A model generated the notes under the pieces. The model searched no databases. It was given only the letters and a program-made list of their open reading frames with translations, and was not told the origin of the DNA. 64,000 nucleotides of DNA, taken from an uncultured Bacteroides sp. (GTDB lineage Bacteria > Bacteroidota > Bacteroidia > Bacteroidales > Bacteroidaceae). This document shows, in pieces, positions 1 through 7,421 of this stretch (positions within the stretch are counted from its first letter, which is position 1; each line of letters opens with the position of its first letter). The stretch lies in NCBI RefSeq assembly GCF_958445495.1, contig NZ_CAUCSQ010000002.1:124001-188000 (forward strand), read 5' to 3'. The position numbers were made by a program, and so were the translations under genes.

Positions 1-1
1 C

Positions 2-526
2 GGAAAAGCCCAGTTCCTGGTAGCTTACCAGGAAAACGAAGGGACATTGGGATATGACTGCGACTGCCTGATGGAATGCGACAACAACGGCAACAACTTT
101 TCCGCTACCCCGACCGCCCATCCGATTATCGCCAACGCCACTCTGATTGGTAACGGGGGAGAATCACAAGGCGTACGCCTGCGTGCCGGAACCCAGGTAG
201 AACTTTACAACACCCTTATCGCCGGCAAAGGCAAACCGCTGACGGTAGAAACGGCAGAAACCGAGAACGCACTGAAAAACGGTACTTCAAAACTGGAATA
301 CGTAGCTATCAGCGGCGAACTTTCCTCAAAGGAAAACATTTACACCAACGCCGACTTCACGGGAATAACAAGCAACCTGACTAACCGGGATTTCTCATGG
401 ACCGGCCGCTATACGGGAACTATCGATGGAGGGAAAGACCTTTCGGCAGACAGTTTCTTTACGAGTACCGATTACAGGGGCGCCGTAAAGGAAGGGGAAG
501 ACTGGACCGAAAGCTGGACTCTGTAA
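2..526 (+). CDS. C-terminal part of a probable surface beta-helix protein (5' end outside window)
   Basis: The reading frame is open from base 2 to the stop at 524-526, so the gene begins upstream of the window and only about 174 C-terminal residues are seen. The visible part has short repeating strand-like units with Asn, Gly and Val, as in right-handed beta-helix proteins. It ends with an aromatic Y-R-G-A ... W-T-E-S-W-T pattern that resembles the C-terminal signature of many Bacteroidetes surface lipoproteins. The next genes encode corrinoid uptake components, so a role at the cell surface in B12 capture is a reasonable inference. I do not recognise the family with certainty, and the signal peptide cannot be seen. 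Confidence 0.6.
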   Translation, partial: GKAQFLVAYQENEGTLGYDCDCLMECDNNGNNFSATPTAHPIIANATLIGNGGESQGVRLRAGTQVELYNTLIAGKGKPLTVETAETENALKNGTSKLEYVAISGELSSKENIYTNADFTGITSNLTNRDFSWTGRYTGTIDGGKDLSADSFFTSTDYRGAVKEGEDWTESWTL

Positions 527-634
527 AAAAGAGCGTCCATACTTTTTCTACCCAATCCTATTCCTGAACCATCAAAAGAATCAGCCGGAAACTTACGTAT
601 GGGAAACCCCGGTATCAACTCCGGCAGGAGACAA

Positions 635-668
635 GCCGTACCCGCACAAACAAGCATAAGGGTACGGC
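635..668 (+). terminator. Hairpin between the surface protein and btuF-like genes
   Basis: A perfect 9-bp inverted repeat (GCCGTACCC / GGGTACGGC) with a 16-nt loop, followed by a T-rich but broken tail. It lies 109 bp after the first stop codon and before the next promoter, so it probably ends the upstream transcript. Confidence 0.5.
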
Positions 669-738
669 TTCGTGTGTTGTTACGGCGATTCTGCTATCCT
701 TCCCGCTTCCGACCGCCTCTATTTTCATTTTTTATCCT

Positions 739-746
739 TATCTTTG
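739..746 (+). promoter_or_regulatory. Bacteroides -7 box for the btuF-like gene
   Basis: TATCTTTG matches the Bacteroidetes -7 consensus TAnnTTTG. It lies about 70 bp before the chosen ATG at 815. No clean -33 TTTG is seen. Confidence 0.55.
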
Positions 747-814
747 TCTCCGGTATGCTCTATACTTTAAAATACCAGGAATTATTTACCGATAAAACAA
801 AAGCACAGATAAAG

Positions 815-1948
815 ATGAAATCCCTTATTTCAACCTTCGCATTGTCATGCATCTTTTTCCTGACAGGTTGCGTACTTGATAAAAAGACCTCCCTCGACAT
901 GTTCAACCTGGACATATACACGCCCGAATATGCTTCCGGATTCAAGATAATGGGGTCGGATAAAGCACAAAGCACCCTGATACAGGTATTCAACCCGTGG
1001 CAGGGAGCCAAAGGCGTGGAAATGTCGTACTTTGTCTCACGAAACGGCGAACAGGCGCCTGCCGGATTCACCGGCCCCACCATTCCCGCCGGAGTGCAAC
1101 GTATCGTATGCATGTCTTCCTCCTACATCGCCATGCTCGACGCATTGGGACAAGTGGACCGGATTGCAGCCGTATCGGGCATCGACTACGTGTCAAACCC
1201 GTACATCCTCGCACATAAAGATTCCGTCAAGGACATAGGACCTGAAATGAATTACGAGCTGCTGCTGGACCTGAAACCGGACGTTGTCCTGTTATATGGT
1301 ATCGGAGACGCGCAGACTGCCGTAACGGACAAATTGAAGGAACTGGCTATCCCTTACATGTACATAGGCGAATACCTGGAGGAATCGCCGCTCGGCAAAG
1401 CCGAATGGCTGGTTGCCCTGTCCGAACTGACGGACAGCCGGGAGAAAGGCATCGAAGTATTCAGAGAAATCCCGAAACGCTACCTGGCATTGAAAGCCCT
1501 CACGGAACAGGTGAGCCGACGCCCTTCCGTCATGTTCAACACCCCGTGGAACGACAGTTGGATAATGCCGTCTACCCAAAGTTACATGGCGCAACTGGTG
1601 ACTGACGCCGGAGCCGACTATATCTATAAGGAGAATTCCTCCAACAGTTCCGCCTCCATCGGTATGGAAACGGCATACGGGCTGTTACAGAAAGCGGACT
1701 ACTGGGTGAACGTCGGCATGGCTTCCACCTTGGACGAACTGAAAGCGATGAATCCCAAATTCGCCGACGCCAGGCCCGTGCGACAAAAGACCGTGTATAA
1801 CAATAACCTGCGGCTAACCGCCACGGGCGGCAATGATTACTGGGAATCGGCAGTGGTACGCCCGGATGTCGTACTGAGCGACCTGATTCAAATATTCCAT
1901 CCGGAGCTCCTTTCCAGACCGCTCTATTATTACAGGCATCTGGAATAA
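815..1948 (+). CDS. btuF: BtuF-like corrinoid ABC transporter substrate-binding lipoprotein
   Basis: A 377-residue periplasmic binding protein of the BtuF/FecB class (Peripla_BP_2), likely to present cobalamin to the BtuCD complex. The frame is open upstream to 599, but the ATG at 815 gives a clear lipoprotein signal ending in LTGC, so this start is chosen. After about residue 95 the binding-protein fold appears: a strand with CMSSSYIAMLDALG, then AAVSGIDYVSNP and LKPDVVLLYG, typical of metal-chelate and B12 binding proteins. btuC and btuD follow on the same strand. Assignment to B12 rather than iron chelates rests on context: a cobalamin riboswitch and a corrinoid adenosyltransferase lie just downstream. 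Confidence 0.85.
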   Translation: MKSLISTFALSCIFFLTGCVLDKKTSLDMFNLDIYTPEYASGFKIMGSDKAQSTLIQVFNPWQGAKGVEMSYFVSRNGEQAPAGFTGPTIPAGVQRIVCMSSSYIAMLDALGQVDRIAAVSGIDYVSNPYILAHKDSVKDIGPEMNYELLLDLKPDVVLLYGIGDAQTAVTDKLKELAIPYMYIGEYLEESPLGKAEWLVALSELTDSREKGIEVFREIPKRYLALKALTEQVSRRPSVMFNTPWNDSWIMPSTQSYMAQLVTDAGADYIYKENSSNSSASIGMETAYGLLQKADYWVNVGMASTLDELKAMNPKFADARPVRQKTVYNNNLRLTATGGNDYWESAVVRPDVVLSDLIQIFHPELLSRPLYYYRHLE

Positions 1949-2092
1949 AGAAAAGGCGACACCCCTCCGCCCCAAGAGAAAAACGGGACGATTGAAAGAC
2001 GGAAACCGTTTTCCGGGCATCAGGCGAAGTGCGCAGAAACCATGTTATTCATGTTATTTCAAAGATTCCGGGTATTTTTCATTTCTATGAAT

Positions 2093-2100
2093 TATCTTTG
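2093..2100 (+). promoter_or_regulatory. Bacteroides -7 box for btuCD
   Basis: TATCTTTG, 32 bp before the btuC ATG. It implies a short leader with no room for a riboswitch, so btuCD is not obviously under the cobalamin riboswitch found further on. Confidence 0.55.
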
Positions 2101-2132
2101 CAGGGTGTAAAACGACAAACAGTTATCCGGAA

Positions 2133-3149
2133 ATGAAACAGTCACGTCAACGTACCTCCTTCCTGTTTATCATATCAGGCATATCCGCCGTACTGCTGTT
2201 ACTGGCAGACATGGCGACGGGAGACACTTATATCCCTGTCTCCAAGGTATGGGCTGTCCTCACCGGAGGCGAATGCGACGAAATGACGCGCAACATCCTT
2301 CTCTCCATCCGTTTCACACGGGTAGCGGTAGCGATGCTGATAGGGGTGGCGCTCTCGGTAAGCGGCCTGCAGATGCAGACGGTTTTCCAGAATCCGCTGG
2401 CAGACCCTTACCTGCTGGGAGTCAGTTCCGGTGCGGGACTGGGCGTCGCCTTGTTCATATTGGGCGTCCCGTTGCTCGGCTGGTCGGATTTTCCGCTACT
2501 CCAGTCATTGGGCATCGTCGGTTCGGGATGGGTAGGAACTGCCCTTATCCTGCTGGGTGTGGCTGTCATCAGCCGGAAAGTGAAAAACATTCTCGGCGTG
2601 CTGATTATGGGAGTCATGATAGGTTATGTGGCAGGAGCCATCATCCAGATATTGCAATACCTGAGTTCCGCCGAACAACTGAAAATATTCACGCTCTGGT
2701 CTATGGGTTCTCTCAGTCACATCACGACTGTCCAACTGGGAGTCATGATTCCGATGCTATGTACAGGCCTGCTGATTTCCGTCATCTGCATCAAGCCGCT
2801 GAACCTGTTGTTGCTCGGTGAGAATTATGCACGGACGATGGGCATGAACATCAAACGCTCACGCACGCTCATCTTCATCTCTACCGCCCTGCTGACGGGA
2901 ACGGTTACCGCTTTTTGCGGTCCCGTAGGATTTATCGGCCTGGCAGTGCCACACGTCACACGCCTGCTGTTCAACGACGCCGACCACCGAATACTGATTC
3001 CGGGCACGATGCTGACAGGACTCATCTGCATGCTGATATGCGACCTTATCGCAAAGAAATTCCTGTTGCCGGTAAATTGTATCACCGCCCTGCTCGGAGT
3101 GCCGGTCGTCTTATGGGTAATCATCAAAAATTTACGCAGATTCAAATGA
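2133..3149 (+). CDS. btuC: BtuC-type ABC transporter permease (FecCD family)
   Basis: A 338-residue inner-membrane permease with about ten hydrophobic segments across its length, the usual size for BtuC/FecCD. Conserved family motifs are visible: FQNPLADPYLLGVSSGAGLG near residues 87-106, the GxxxG-rich central helices, and FCGPVGFIGLAVPHVTRLL near 262, the cytoplasmic loop that contacts the ATPase. It should form the channel for substrate delivered by the preceding lipoprotein. Its TGA overlaps the ATG of the next gene (ATGA at 3146-3149), indicating translational coupling. Sequence alone does not separate B12 from iron-siderophore permeases; the neighbours favour B12. Confidence 0.88.
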   Translation: MKQSRQRTSFLFIISGISAVLLLLADMATGDTYIPVSKVWAVLTGGECDEMTRNILLSIRFTRVAVAMLIGVALSVSGLQMQTVFQNPLADPYLLGVSSGAGLGVALFILGVPLLGWSDFPLLQSLGIVGSGWVGTALILLGVAVISRKVKNILGVLIMGVMIGYVAGAIIQILQYLSSAEQLKIFTLWSMGSLSHITTVQLGVMIPMLCTGLLISVICIKPLNLLLLGENYARTMGMNIKRSRTLIFISTALLTGTVTAFCGPVGFIGLAVPHVTRLLFNDADHRILIPGTMLTGLICMLICDLIAKKFLLPVNCITALLGVPVVLWVIIKNLRRFK

Positions 3150-3901
3150 TTCAGTTAAGGGAACTCACACTGGGATACGGACAGCGTGTCTTGCTGAAAG
3201 CAGCGAACGCCCGGATTGCAGGCGGGCAACTCGTCGCCTTGCTGGGCCGGAACGGAACGGGAAAAAGCACCTTACTCCGCGCAATGGCCGGACTGGAAAA
3301 CCCCCAATCGGGAGAAATCATTCTCCAGGGACGCGACATCGCTTCATTGAAACCGGAAATACTGGCACGTAACATCAGTTTCGTAACGACTGAAAAGATA
3401 CGTATCCCCAACCTGCGCTGCAAAGACGTGGTATCAATGGGACGTGCCCCCTACACCAACTGGCTCGGCCGGTTACGCCCCGAAGACCGGCAACGTGTCG
3501 GCAATGCCATGAAACAGGTCGGCATGTCCGGTTATGCGGAAAAGACAATGGACAAGATGTCCGACGGCGAATGCCAGCGAATCATGATAGCCCGCGCCCT
3601 TGCGCAGGACACTCCCGTTATCCTGCTCGACGAACCGACCGCTTTCCTCGACCTGCCCAACCGCTACGAACTCTGCCTGCTCCTGAAAAGACTGGCGCAG
3701 GAAGAAAAAAAATGCATCTTGTTCTCCACCCACGAGCTCGACATCGCCCTATCGCTCTGCGACACTGTCATGCTGATAGACAACCCGCATATCTATACCC
3801 TGCCCACCCCGGAAATAATAGCCGGCGGGCATTTGGAAAGGCTTTTCAGAAACGAGTCCGTGACGTTCGACGCCGGGGAGATGAGGGTACGCATCAAATA
3901 A
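3146..3901 (+). CDS. btuD: BtuD-type ABC transporter ATP-binding protein
   Basis: A 251-residue ATPase of the BtuD/FecE class that drives uptake through the preceding permease. The ATG at 3146 overlaps the btuC stop by 4 bp; the frame runs open far upstream, but the protein fold starts at MIQLRELTLGYG. Visible motifs are Walker A GRNGTGKST (about residues 35-43), the signature helix in the variant form MSDGECQR, Walker B VILLDEPTAFLD and the H-loop STHE. The signature deviates from LSGGQ, which is common among chelate-importer ATPases. btuC and btuD form a two-gene unit. Confidence 0.9.
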   Translation: MIQLRELTLGYGQRVLLKAANARIAGGQLVALLGRNGTGKSTLLRAMAGLENPQSGEIILQGRDIASLKPEILARNISFVTTEKIRIPNLRCKDVVSMGRAPYTNWLGRLRPEDRQRVGNAMKQVGMSGYAEKTMDKMSDGECQRIMIARALAQDTPVILLDEPTAFLDLPNRYELCLLLKRLAQEEKKCILFSTHELDIALSLCDTVMLIDNPHIYTLPTPEIIAGGHLERLFRNESVTFDAGEMRVRIK

Positions 3902-3970
3902 AGAACGGCAACTTCAAGGAGAGCCGACAAATAAATAGGTTCCGTTTATCCGGTTTCTGCATAAATTCAC

Positions 3971-3978
3971 TATCTTTG
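3971..3978 (+). promoter_or_regulatory. Bacteroides -7 box for the riboswitch transcript
   Basis: TATCTTTG directly before the riboswitch domain, placing the transcription start near 3983. Confidence 0.6.
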
Positions 3979-3984
3979 CCCCCG

Positions 3985-4175
3985 AATCGGTTCCCGGCAG
4001 AATATCAACTGCCCGGATTAAAAGGGAACCGGGTGTAAGTCCCGGACAGTCCCGCTGCTGTGAAGCTCCATTCAACTTTCCGATAGTTACCATCGCCACT
4101 GACCGGTTATAACAGGCCGGATTGGGAAGGCATCGGAAAGGGAGTCAGTCAGAAGACCTGCCGTTCATGCCTTTA
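3985..4175 (+). promoter_or_regulatory. Cobalamin (AdoCbl) riboswitch
   Basis: The conserved core of a cobalamin riboswitch is present in order: GGGAACCGGGTG at 4023-4034 followed by AAGTCCCGGACAGTCCCGC and CTGCTGTGA, then GCCACTG near 4096, GGGAAGGC near 4125, and a near-consensus B12 box AGTCAGAAGACCTGCC at 4147-4162. The upstream CGGTTCCC can pair with GGGAACCG. RNAs of this class bind coenzyme B12 and lower expression of the downstream genes. Here the downstream genes are a small ORF and an AspT/YidE-family transporter. Confidence 0.95.
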
Positions 4176-4229
4176 GCACTGTTTTTACTCGTGGGATAGG
4201 AAAACAGAAAAATGTAAATTTAACCGTTT

Positions 4230-4403
4230 ATGGAAATACAAACCGAAAACCGCGTTGCCGATACCGGCATAACCGGTAAGGGCGGCATCAGGCCGTCATG
4301 CTCAATGTGTGCGTATCCCCGCAGAAGTGATTTCTCCGGGGATACTTTCAACACCGTAAATTATCGGGATTTAATCTATAATCAACCACAATGGAAGTTC
4401 TAA
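4230..4403 (+). CDS. Possible small ORF between riboswitch and transporter
   Basis: An uninterrupted 57-codon frame starts with ATG 67 nt after the B12 box and ends 13 bp inside the transporter gene, in another frame (its TAA is at 4401-4403). The peptide has a central CSMC motif with a following Y-P and no membrane segment. It could be a regulatory leader peptide whose translation is coupled to the downstream start, a small metal- or corrinoid-binding protein, or a chance frame in a structured RNA. There is no strong Shine-Dalgarno sequence, but Bacteroides often lack one. I do not recognise a family. Confidence 0.4.
   Translation: MEIQTENRVADTGITGKGGIRPSCSMCAYPRRSDFSGDTFNTVNYRDLIYNQPQWKF
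4313..4345 (+). promoter_or_regulatory. Hairpin just before the transporter gene
   Basis: GTATCCCC pairs with GGGGATAC around a loop of about 17 nt. There is no T-run after it, so it looks more like a translational or anti-sequestering element within the riboswitch leader than a terminator. Confidence 0.4.
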
Positions 4404-6076
4404 GAAATTTATTTGAAGGTTACCCCAATCTCTGGGGCGGCGGAGTGGCGCACTCCGTACTGATTCTGTCGCTAACCATAGCATTCGGCATCATCCTTGC
4501 GAAAATCAAAGTACGGGGAGTATCCCTGGGAGTCACATGGATACTTTTCGTAGGAATCGTATTCGGCCATTTCAACATGAACCTGGACGGGCATCTGCTT
4601 CATTTCCTGAAAGAGTTCGGGCTCATCCTGTTTGTCTACTCCATCGGGCTGCAAGTGGGCCCCGGTTTTTTCTCCGCATTCAAAAAGGGCGGTTTCACCC
4701 TGAATATGCTGGCGGTACTGGTGGTGGTATCGGGAGTGGCAATCACCGTTATCCTGCATTTCACGACCGGAACCCCGATTACTACCATGGTAGGCATTTT
4801 GTCGGGAGCCGTCACCAATACCCCCGGATTGGGAGCCGCCCAACAGGCCAACAGTGACCTGAACGGCATAGACGCCCCCGAAATCGCCTTGGGCTATGCT
4901 GTCAGCTATCCGCTGGGCGTAGTGGGCATCATCCTGTCCTTGCTTGCTTTGAAATATCTCCTGCGCATCAATATTTCCCGGGAAGAAAAGGAAGCGGAAA
5001 CCGGCTTGGGGCATTTACAGGAACTCACCGTCCGCCCTATCTCCATCGAAGTAAGAAACGAGTCTGTAGACGGTATCAGGATTAAGGAACTCCGTCCGTT
5101 GCTGAACCGCAAATTCGTCATCTCGCGCATCAGGCACCGCGAAGGAGGAGAAACGGAACTTGTCAATTCCGAAACCGTGATACATGTAGGAGATATCATC
5201 CTGGTTATCTCCACCCCTATTGACGTGGAAGCAATCACGGTCTTTTTCGGAAAGGAAATCCAAATGGAATGGGAGCAACTGAACAAACAGCTCATCTCGC
5301 GCCGCATCCTGATTACCAAACCGGAACTGAACGGCAAGACGCTCTCGCAACTGAAAATACGGAACAACTTCGGAGCAAGCATCACCCGCATCAACCGTTC
5401 GGGAGTAGACCTGGTGGCTACTCCTCAATTGCAATTGCAGATGGGCGACCGTGTCACAATCGTAGGTACCGAACTGGCTGTCACCCATGCCGAAAAGGTG
5501 CTCGGCAACTCAATGAAACGTCTGAACCACCCGAACCTGATTCCTATTTTCATAGGTATCGCTTTAGGATGCATCCTGGGCAGCCTGCCTTTCGCATTTC
5601 CGGGAATCCCGCAACCCGTCAAGCTCGGACTGGCAGGCGGCCCGCTTATCGTCTCCATCCTAATCAGCCGTTTCGGGCCGAAGTATAAACTGATTACCTA
5701 CACGACCATGAGCGCCAACCTGATGCTCCGCGAGATAGGTATCTCCATCTTCCTCGCCTGTGTCGGCCTGGGAGCGGGAGAAGGATTCGTGGAAACAATC
5801 ATCCACGGCGGGGGGTATATCTGGATTGGATACGGAGTCATTATTACCATCCTGCCGCTTCTGATTACAGGACTAATCGGACGATATTACTGTAAGTTGA
5901 ATTATTTCACGCTAATCGGAGTTCTGGCAGGCTCCACGACCAATCCGCCTGCATTGGCATACTCCAATGACCTGACGTCTTGTGATGCGCCGTCCGTAGG
6001 GTATGCCACCGTTTACCCGCTCACCATGTTCCTGCGGGTATTGACGGCCCAACTTCTGATTTTGTCCCTGGGATAG
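4391..6076 (+). CDS. AspT/YidE-family putative transporter with central RCK (TrkA_C) domains
   Basis: A 561-residue inner-membrane protein with the layout of the AspT/YidE/YbjL family: five or six membrane helices (about residues 15-190), two soluble TrkA_C-like domains (about 205-285 and 295-375, each with a VHVGDIILV or MGDRVTIVG strand), then a second helical bundle (about 385-560). The family repeat GxxxGAxTNTPGLGAAQQ near residue 137 has a partner, AGSTTNPPALAYS, near 516, showing the internal duplication. The best-known member exchanges aspartate for alanine; substrates of most others are unknown. Control by a cobalamin riboswitch ties it to corrinoid metabolism, and transport of a corrinoid, cobalt-linked or B12-dependent metabolite is an inference. 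Confidence 0.85.
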   Translation: MEVLRNLFEGYPNLWGGGVAHSVLILSLTIAFGIILAKIKVRGVSLGVTWILFVGIVFGHFNMNLDGHLLHFLKEFGLILFVYSIGLQVGPGFFSAFKKGGFTLNMLAVLVVVSGVAITVILHFTTGTPITTMVGILSGAVTNTPGLGAAQQANSDLNGIDAPEIALGYAVSYPLGVVGIILSLLALKYLLRINISREEKEAETGLGHLQELTVRPISIEVRNESVDGIRIKELRPLLNRKFVISRIRHREGGETELVNSETVIHVGDIILVISTPIDVEAITVFFGKEIQMEWEQLNKQLISRRILITKPELNGKTLSQLKIRNNFGASITRINRSGVDLVATPQLQLQMGDRVTIVGTELAVTHAEKVLGNSMKRLNHPNLIPIFIGIALGCILGSLPFAFPGIPQPVKLGLAGGPLIVSILISRFGPKYKLITYTTMSANLMLREIGISIFLACVGLGAGEGFVETIIHGGGYIWIGYGVIITILPLLITGLIGRYYCKLNYFTLIGVLAGSTTNPPALAYSNDLTSCDAPSVGYATVYPLTMFLRVLTAQLLILSLG

Positions 6077-6154
6077 CGAAGCGTCCGGGAAACCCGCCCG
6101 GCATGTGTCGCCTATCGTCTGTGTGTCGTCCGTCTGTCGTTATCTCAACGGGAG

Positions 6155-6670
6155 TTAACGGTCTATCCCGTCACGGGACAGCACCCCTTGGGCATAGTAG
6201 TGTTTCACTTCTTTCATGTCGGTGACTAAATCAGCCGCATCAATCAACTCTTGCGGGGCATAACGTCCGGTAATAACCACTTCGGTTTCCGGACGTTTGC
6301 CATGTAAAAGTTCCAGAACTTCCCCAAGTTCGAGCAGGCCTAGAAAGACGGCGACGGTCAATTCATCCAAAATCACGACATCATACATTCCGGACAGAAG
6401 TGCTTCCCTGCATCTCGCCATTCCTTCATGCGCCATACGCACATCATCGTCTGCCGGCTCGCGTACCAGCATGCACCCGTTTCCGAACTGTTCTACCACT
6501 ACTTTATCAAACTTTTCAGCAATACGGGTTTCGTTGTACTTCATGCTTTTGACAAACTGTCCGATATATACGCTTTTGCCGGCACAAAGGGCGCGGACGG
6601 CCAGCCCGAATGCCGCCGTCGTTTTTCCTTTCCCGTTTCCCGTATAAATATGAATATATCCTTTTTCCAT
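6155..6670 (-). CDS. cobO: Cob(I)yrinic acid a,c-diamide / corrinoid adenosyltransferase
   Basis: A 171-residue CobA/CobO/BtuR-family enzyme that transfers the adenosyl group of ATP to cob(I)alamin or cob(I)inamide, making the coenzyme form. The N-terminal P-loop YTGNGKGKTTAAFG (residues 9-22) is the characteristic variant that binds ATP in reverse orientation. VVILDELTVAV near 98 and VVITGRYAP near 131 are further family motifs. It is divergent from the DUF2284 gene, with the two promoters packed into under 50 bp. The product activates corrinoid imported by the BtuFCD system to the left and supplies enzymes such as the ribonucleotide reductase at 42084. Confidence 0.92.
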   Translation of the reverse strand: MEKGYIHIYTGNGKGKTTAAFGLAVRALCAGKSVYIGQFVKSMKYNETRIAEKFDKVVVEQFGNGCMLVREPADDDVRMAHEGMARCREALLSGMYDVVILDELTVAVFLGLLELGEVLELLHGKRPETEVVITGRYAPQELIDAADLVTDMKEVKHYYAQGVLSRDGIDR

Positions 6671-6693
6671 TCGGCCGATTTTTAATGATACGG

Positions 6694-6701
6694 CAAAAAT
6701 A
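6694..6701 (-). promoter_or_regulatory. Bacteroides -7 box for cobO
   Basis: Reads TATTTTTG on the minus strand, 24 bp before the cobO start. It lies 6 bp from the oppositely oriented -7 box of the next gene. Confidence 0.55.
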
Positions 6702-6706
6702 AATCA

Positions 6707-6714
6707 TATCTTTG
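6707..6714 (+). promoter_or_regulatory. Bacteroides -7 box placed at the DUF2284 start codon
   Basis: TATCTTTG ends only 4 bp before the ATG at 6719. The predicted transcription start would fall on or next to the start codon, giving a leaderless mRNA. Confidence 0.5.
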
Positions 6715-6718
6715 TGAC

Positions 6719-7270
6719 ATGAAAGCAAAAGAGGACTATATTGCCGAGGATTTCACCGCCACCATCCCTGTCGCCGAGTATATGGAACACTACCGGGATG
6801 CGGAGAAATTCATCGTTTTTTGCAAACAATGCGCACGTTACAACACGTATTGGGCATGCCCGCCTTTCACCTTCAATGTAGACAGGTATCTTTCCCGTTA
6901 TGACACCGCCTTCCTCATCGGGACTAAACTGACCCCGTTACATCCCGAAAAGATTCCGGATGTCGCGGCTTTCAGCAAGGAAATGATTGAAACGGAACGG
7001 AAAAGAACGGATGCCCTGTTGTTAGAAATGGAAAAAGCCCGCAACGGACGCGCTTTCTTCCCCGGTTCCTGCCTGATTTGCCCATCATGCACACGAATGG
7101 AAAACAAGCCTTGCCTATACCCGGAAAAAGTCCGCCCGTCACTGGAAGCTTGCGGATTCGACATAGGCAAGACGGCTTCGGAACTATTGCATATCGAATT
7201 AAAATGGGGAGAAGAGGGCAAAATGCCGGAATATCTTCTCCTGGTTAGCGGAATATTCGGCAATTTCTAA
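6719..7270 (+). CDS. DUF2284 Cys-rich predicted metal-binding protein
   Basis: A 183-residue cytoplasmic protein of the DUF2284 family. Cysteines 35, 38 and 47 (CKQC ... WACPPF) and a second cluster CLICPSC with a later Cys near residues 118-131 suggest one or more metal or iron-sulfur sites. The start at 6719 is kept because the conserved domain already begins near residue 15; the next Met (residue 22) would cut into it. The gene shares a tight divergent promoter region with the corrinoid adenosyltransferase, so a job linked to corrinoid chemistry is plausible. The biochemical function of this family is not known to me. Confidence 0.82.
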   Translation: MKAKEDYIAEDFTATIPVAEYMEHYRDAEKFIVFCKQCARYNTYWACPPFTFNVDRYLSRYDTAFLIGTKLTPLHPEKIPDVAAFSKEMIETERKRTDALLLEMEKARNGRAFFPGSCLICPSCTRMENKPCLYPEKVRPSLEACGFDIGKTASELLHIELKWGEEGKMPEYLLLVSGIFGNF

Positions 7271-7383
7271 CACGCCCGATATTTTCCGATGCAAAAAGAG
7301 TGTGTATCGCTTTCTACGTCTGCTGCATGATAATTTTACTCTTTCGCGGTCTTCACCCGCTAGGTACAAATCATAACCAGTAT

Positions 7384-7419
7384 TCTGGACATTCCGTAAG
7401 AATATCCGGAATATCCAGA
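7384..7419. terminator. Hairpin between convergent DUF2284 and TolC-like genes
   Basis: TCTGGAcATTCC and GGAATaTCCAGA form a 12-bp stem with one mismatch and a 12-nt loop, followed on the plus strand by TTTT. It sits 3 bp from the TolC stop codon and could serve both convergent genes. Confidence 0.4.
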
Positions 7420-7421
7420 TT

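Larger units (their letters stand above)
3902..4390 (+). other. Intergenic leader region between btuD and the AspT-type transporter
   Basis: This 489-bp stretch holds a promoter (-7 box at 3971), a cobalamin riboswitch (about 3985-4175), a 57-codon ORF (4230-4403) that runs into the next gene, and a hairpin at 4313-4345. The leader before the transporter start is about 400 nt, which is long for Bacteroides. Confidence 0.8.

Noticed and set aside
2915..3145. Longer N-terminus for the BtuD ATPase
   Set aside because: The frame is open upstream but lies within btuC in another frame. The ABC fold begins at the ATG at 3146, which overlaps the btuC stop.
4313..4345. Rho-independent terminator as the expression platform of the cobalamin riboswitch
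   Set aside because: The hairpin is good, but no U-run follows it, so transcription termination here is not supported. A translational mechanism is more likely.
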